From the NCBI GenBank assembly GCA_035513995.1, contig DATKBL010000102.1:1-7333 (forward strand): a DNA stretch of 7,333 nt. Reading direction: 5' to 3'. Both the position numbers and the translations under genes were made by a program. The notes below the pieces were generated by a model. The model worked only from the letters and a program-made list of their open reading frames with translations. It ran no database searches and was not told where the DNA came from. Position 1 is the first letter of the stretch. Each line of letters starts with the position of its first letter. This DNA is from DASUTW01 sp035513995. Lineage in GTDB: Bacteria; Actinomycetota; UBA4738; CALAEC01. Positions 6,029-7,333 of this stretch are shown here, in pieces.

Positions 6029-6383
6029 GGTGGTCGTGCGAGAGATCCCCGTGATCGCGGACTGCTGCCCGCCGCTCCTGGACGCCCCGCTCGGAGAGGA
6101 CGACGCCGAGCGGCTGGCCTCGTCGCTTCGGGTGCTGGCCGACCCGGCCCGCCTCCGGTTGGTCAGCATCATCGGCGCCGGGCCCGGCGCCGAGGCGTGC
6201 GTCTGCGACCTGACCGAGCCGATGGGGCTCTCCCAGCCCACCGTGAGCCACCACCTGAAGGTGCTGCACGAGGCCGGCCTGCTCGAGCGCGAGCGGCGCG
6301 GCCGGTGGGTGTACTACCGGCTCGTCGACGGGCCGCTGCGGTCGGTGGCCGAGGCGCTCTCGCCGGCCACCTCGACGTTGTAG
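6027..6383 (+). CDS. ArsR-family metalloid-responsive transcriptional repressor
   Basis: Small winged-helix repressor (118 residues from ATG 6027) expected to leave DNA on binding a thiol-seeking metalloid or metal. It shows the N-terminal CC pair (Cys13, Cys14), LRVLADPARLRLV (34-46), CVCDL (58-62), the recognition helix SQPTVSHHLKVL (69-80) and the wing RRGRWVYYRLV (90-100). The CC pair combined with a cysteine of CVCDL resembles the As(III)/Sb(III) site of the Corynebacterium glutamicum type of ArsR. It follows the acyl-CoA dehydrogenase by 23 bp but has its own predicted promoter. The GGAGG at 6005-6009 is too far from ATG 6027. GTG 6036 fits a leaderless start and would shorten the protein by three residues. 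No arsenite pump or arsenate reductase is in the window, so its target is unknown. Its 3' end overlaps the convergent GNAT gene. Confidence 0.9.
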   Translation: MVVVREIPVIADCCPPLLDAPLGEDDAERLASSLRVLADPARLRLVSIIGAGPGAEACVCDLTEPMGLSQPTVSHHLKVLHEAGLLERERRGRWVYYRLVDGPLRSVAEALSPATSTL

Positions 6384-6814
6384 GCGTGCCAGGTGGTCTG
6401 CTCGGCTCCCGGGTAGCGGTCGTAGAGCCGCTGGGCCCGGTGGTTGTCGGTCGCCGTGTACCACTCGAGGATCGGCATGCCCCGCTCCCGCGCCGCCCCG
6501 ACGCAGGCGTCGATCAGCGCCTCGCCCACCCCGCCGCCTCGGGCGTCCTCGGCCACGAAGAGGTCGTTCATCAGCGCGATGTCGCCGGGGAGCGTCGAGG
6601 AGTAGGTCCAGTAGATCGTGGCGAAGCCGACCAGGTGCCCGCCGTCCCACGCCCCGAGCAGCAGCCCGTCGTCGCTGGGCGCGATGAACCGCCGGAAGAA
6701 CCCGCGGTTGCGGTCGTCGTCGGGCACCGCCTCGTAGAAGACCTGGTAGCCGGCGATCAGCGGCAGCGCTTCCTCGAGCTCGCCGTCGGCCAACGGCCGC
6801 ACCTCGATCGACAT
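6314..6814 (-). CDS. GNAT-family N-acetyltransferase (Hpa2-like)
   Basis: Acetyl-CoA-dependent acetyltransferase of 166 residues, cytoplasmic, substrate unknown. The GNAT order is visible: an N-terminal strand SIEVRPL and helix containing YQVFYEAVPDDDRNRGFF, the strand GFATIYWTYSS (63-73), the core strand ALMNDLFVAED (80-90), the acetyl-CoA loop R-G-G-G-V-G (92-97), and the late segment LEWYTATDNHRAQRLYD (116-132). The normal fold ends near WHAYNVEV (142-149). The remaining 17 residues (GESASATDRS...) are serine-rich and unlike the fold; the last 23 codons are antisense to the end of the arsR gene. The start ATG 6814 has only a weak AGGA, while TAGGAT at 6826-6821 lies 6 bases ahead, so a leaderless message is plausible. 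It is divergent from paaA across 70 bp. Confidence 0.9.
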   Translation of the reverse strand: MSIEVRPLADGELEEALPLIAGYQVFYEAVPDDDRNRGFFRRFIAPSDDGLLLGAWDGGHLVGFATIYWTYSSTLPGDIALMNDLFVAEDARGGGVGEALIDACVGAARERGMPILEWYTATDNHRAQRLYDRYPGAEQTTWHAYNVEVAGESASATDRSGPSTSR

Positions 6815-6820
6815 GCGCGC

Positions 6821-6826
6821 ATCCTA
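6821..6826 (-). promoter_or_regulatory. -10-like TAGGAT for a leaderless GNAT message
   Basis: On the minus strand TAGGAT is followed by six bases and then the GNAT ATG. That is the spacing at which RNA would begin on the start codon, a common arrangement in actinobacteria. No -35 hexamer was found. Confidence 0.35.
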
Positions 6827-6856
6827 CGCGCTCGGGTGGGTGTGGGGGAGGCCGGG

Positions 6857-6877
6857 TAGTATGAAGAGCGAGGAGGA
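6857..6877 (+). promoter_or_regulatory. Candidate paaA -10 (TAGTAT) and Shine-Dalgarno site
   Basis: TAGTAT at 6857-6862 could act as a -10, predicting RNA starting near 6869. AGGAGGA at 6871-6877 is a strong ribosome binding site 7 bases before ATG 6885 and fixes the paaA start. The leader would be only about 16 bases. The -35 region is not recognisable. Confidence 0.4.
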
Positions 6878-6884
6878 TGCACCC

Positions 6885-7333
6885 ATGACCACCTACGACG
6901 AGCGCACGGCGGAATTCAAAGCTCGCATCGACGCCGGCGAGAAGATCGAGGCCGGCGACTGGATGCCCGACGAGTATCGGCAGTCGGCGCTGAAGTTCAT
7001 CGAGATGCACGCCAACTCCGAGGTGATGGGCTGCCTGCCCGAGCGCGAGTGGATCCCGCGCGCGCCCTCGCTCCGCCGCAAGCTCTCGCTCACCGCGAAG
7101 GTTCAAGACGAGGCGGGCCACGGGCAGATCCTCTACCGGGTCGCCGAGGACCTGGGGAAGTCGCGCGAGCAGATGTTCGACGACCTCGTCAACGGCCGCA
7201 CGAAGTTCCACAACGTCTTCCACTACCCGGCCGAGACCTGGGGCGACGTTGCGGTGATCGGCTGGCTGATCGACGGCGCCGCGCTCGTCACGCAGAAGGC
7301 CCTTCTCGACTGTTCCTACGCCCCCTACGTCCG
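6885..7333 (+). CDS. paaA: 1,2-phenylacetyl-CoA epoxidase subunit PaaA, N-terminal half (runs off right edge)
   Basis: Catalytic diiron subunit of the multicomponent phenylacetyl-CoA epoxidase, which converts phenylacetyl-CoA to the ring 1,2-epoxide in aerobic phenylacetate degradation. The 149 residues present match PaaA throughout: DAGEKIEAGDWMPDEYR (16-32), HANSE (42-46) and KVQDEAGHG (72-80). Glu46, Glu76 and His79 are likely iron ligands. FHYPAETWGDVAVIGWLIDGA (112-132) and SYAPY (144-148) follow. About half of a protein normally 310-330 residues long is missing to the right. HxNSE and the FHNVFHYPAETWGD version look closer to actinobacterial or Deinococcus-type PaaA than to the E. coli protein. 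ATG 6885 has AGGAGGA at a good distance. paaB-E would be expected just beyond the edge. Confidence 0.95.
   Translation, partial: MTTYDERTAEFKARIDAGEKIEAGDWMPDEYRQSALKFIEMHANSEVMGCLPEREWIPRAPSLRRKLSLTAKVQDEAGHGQILYRVAEDLGKSREQMFDDLVNGRTKFHNVFHYPAETWGDVAVIGWLIDGAALVTQKALLDCSYAPYV

Noticed and set aside
6027..6383. The regulator as a dedicated phenylacetate repressor (PaaX or PaaR)
   Set aside because: Its motifs (CC, CVCDL, short winged helix) are those of ArsR. PaaX is much longer and of a different family, and PaaR is TetR-type.
6314..6814. GNAT gene as an arsenic-linked ArsN acetyltransferase because it neighbours arsR
   Set aside because: The genes are convergent rather than in one operon, and the sequence looks like the general Hpa2-type GNAT group, not the phosphinothricin/arsinothricin acetyltransferase group.
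5553..7223. Long minus-strand open frame running opposite the acyl-CoA dehydrogenase, arsR and paaA genes
   Set aside because: It crosses several well-supported genes in other frames and shows no domain. It is an antisense shadow in high-GC DNA, as is the frame at 4720-6012.

Overview
The window is very GC-rich (about 70% by eye). It shows strong G/C bias at third codon positions, GTG and probably CTG start codons, several probable leaderless promoters, and protein sequences of actinobacterial flavour. I infer a high-GC member of the Actinomycetota, perhaps a deep-branching or uncultured one. The genus cannot be read from this sequence. No mobile element, CRISPR array, tRNA or rRNA is visible.

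Layout: the left part is a co-directional minus-strand set. Reading in the direction of transcription it holds an imidazolonepropionase-like amidohydrolase (HutI, 2624-1416), a secreted PQQ-type glucose/sorbosone dehydrogenase (1389-334), and the N-terminal third of a PLP-dependent cystathionine beta-synthase/cysteine synthase (303 to the left edge). Gaps between them are about 26-30 bp, so they probably share a transcript. Upstream of hutI lies the only sizeable non-coding stretch (2625-2817). It contains two tandem hairpins, the second followed by a T7 tract on the plus strand, although no plus-strand gene enters the region. This is a candidate small RNA and the least explained part of the window.

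An aldehyde dehydrogenase (4320-2818, minus) and an AidB-type acyl-CoA dehydrogenase (4366-6003, plus) are divergently transcribed from a 45-bp gap in which their candidate -10 elements overlap. The acyl-CoA dehydrogenase is followed by an ArsR-family metalloid-sensor-like repressor (6027-6383, plus), whose predicted promoter begins on the acyl-CoA dehydrogenase stop codon. The repressor converges on and overlaps by 70 bp a GNAT acetyltransferase (6814-6314, minus). Divergent from the GNAT gene, the right edge holds the first 149 residues of PaaA, the oxygenase subunit of phenylacetyl-CoA epoxidase, so a paa (phenylacetate catabolism) operon probably continues beyond the window.

Functionally this looks like an ordinary catabolic neighbourhood: aromatic/phenylacetate degradation on the right, aldehyde and acyl-CoA oxidation in the middle, histidine and sugar oxidation plus sulfur amino-acid metabolism on the left. 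I found no convincing new multi-gene system. The more unusual signals are at the level of expression: a possible orphan small RNA, two likely CTG starts, overlapping divergent promoters, and a convergent antisense gene overlap.
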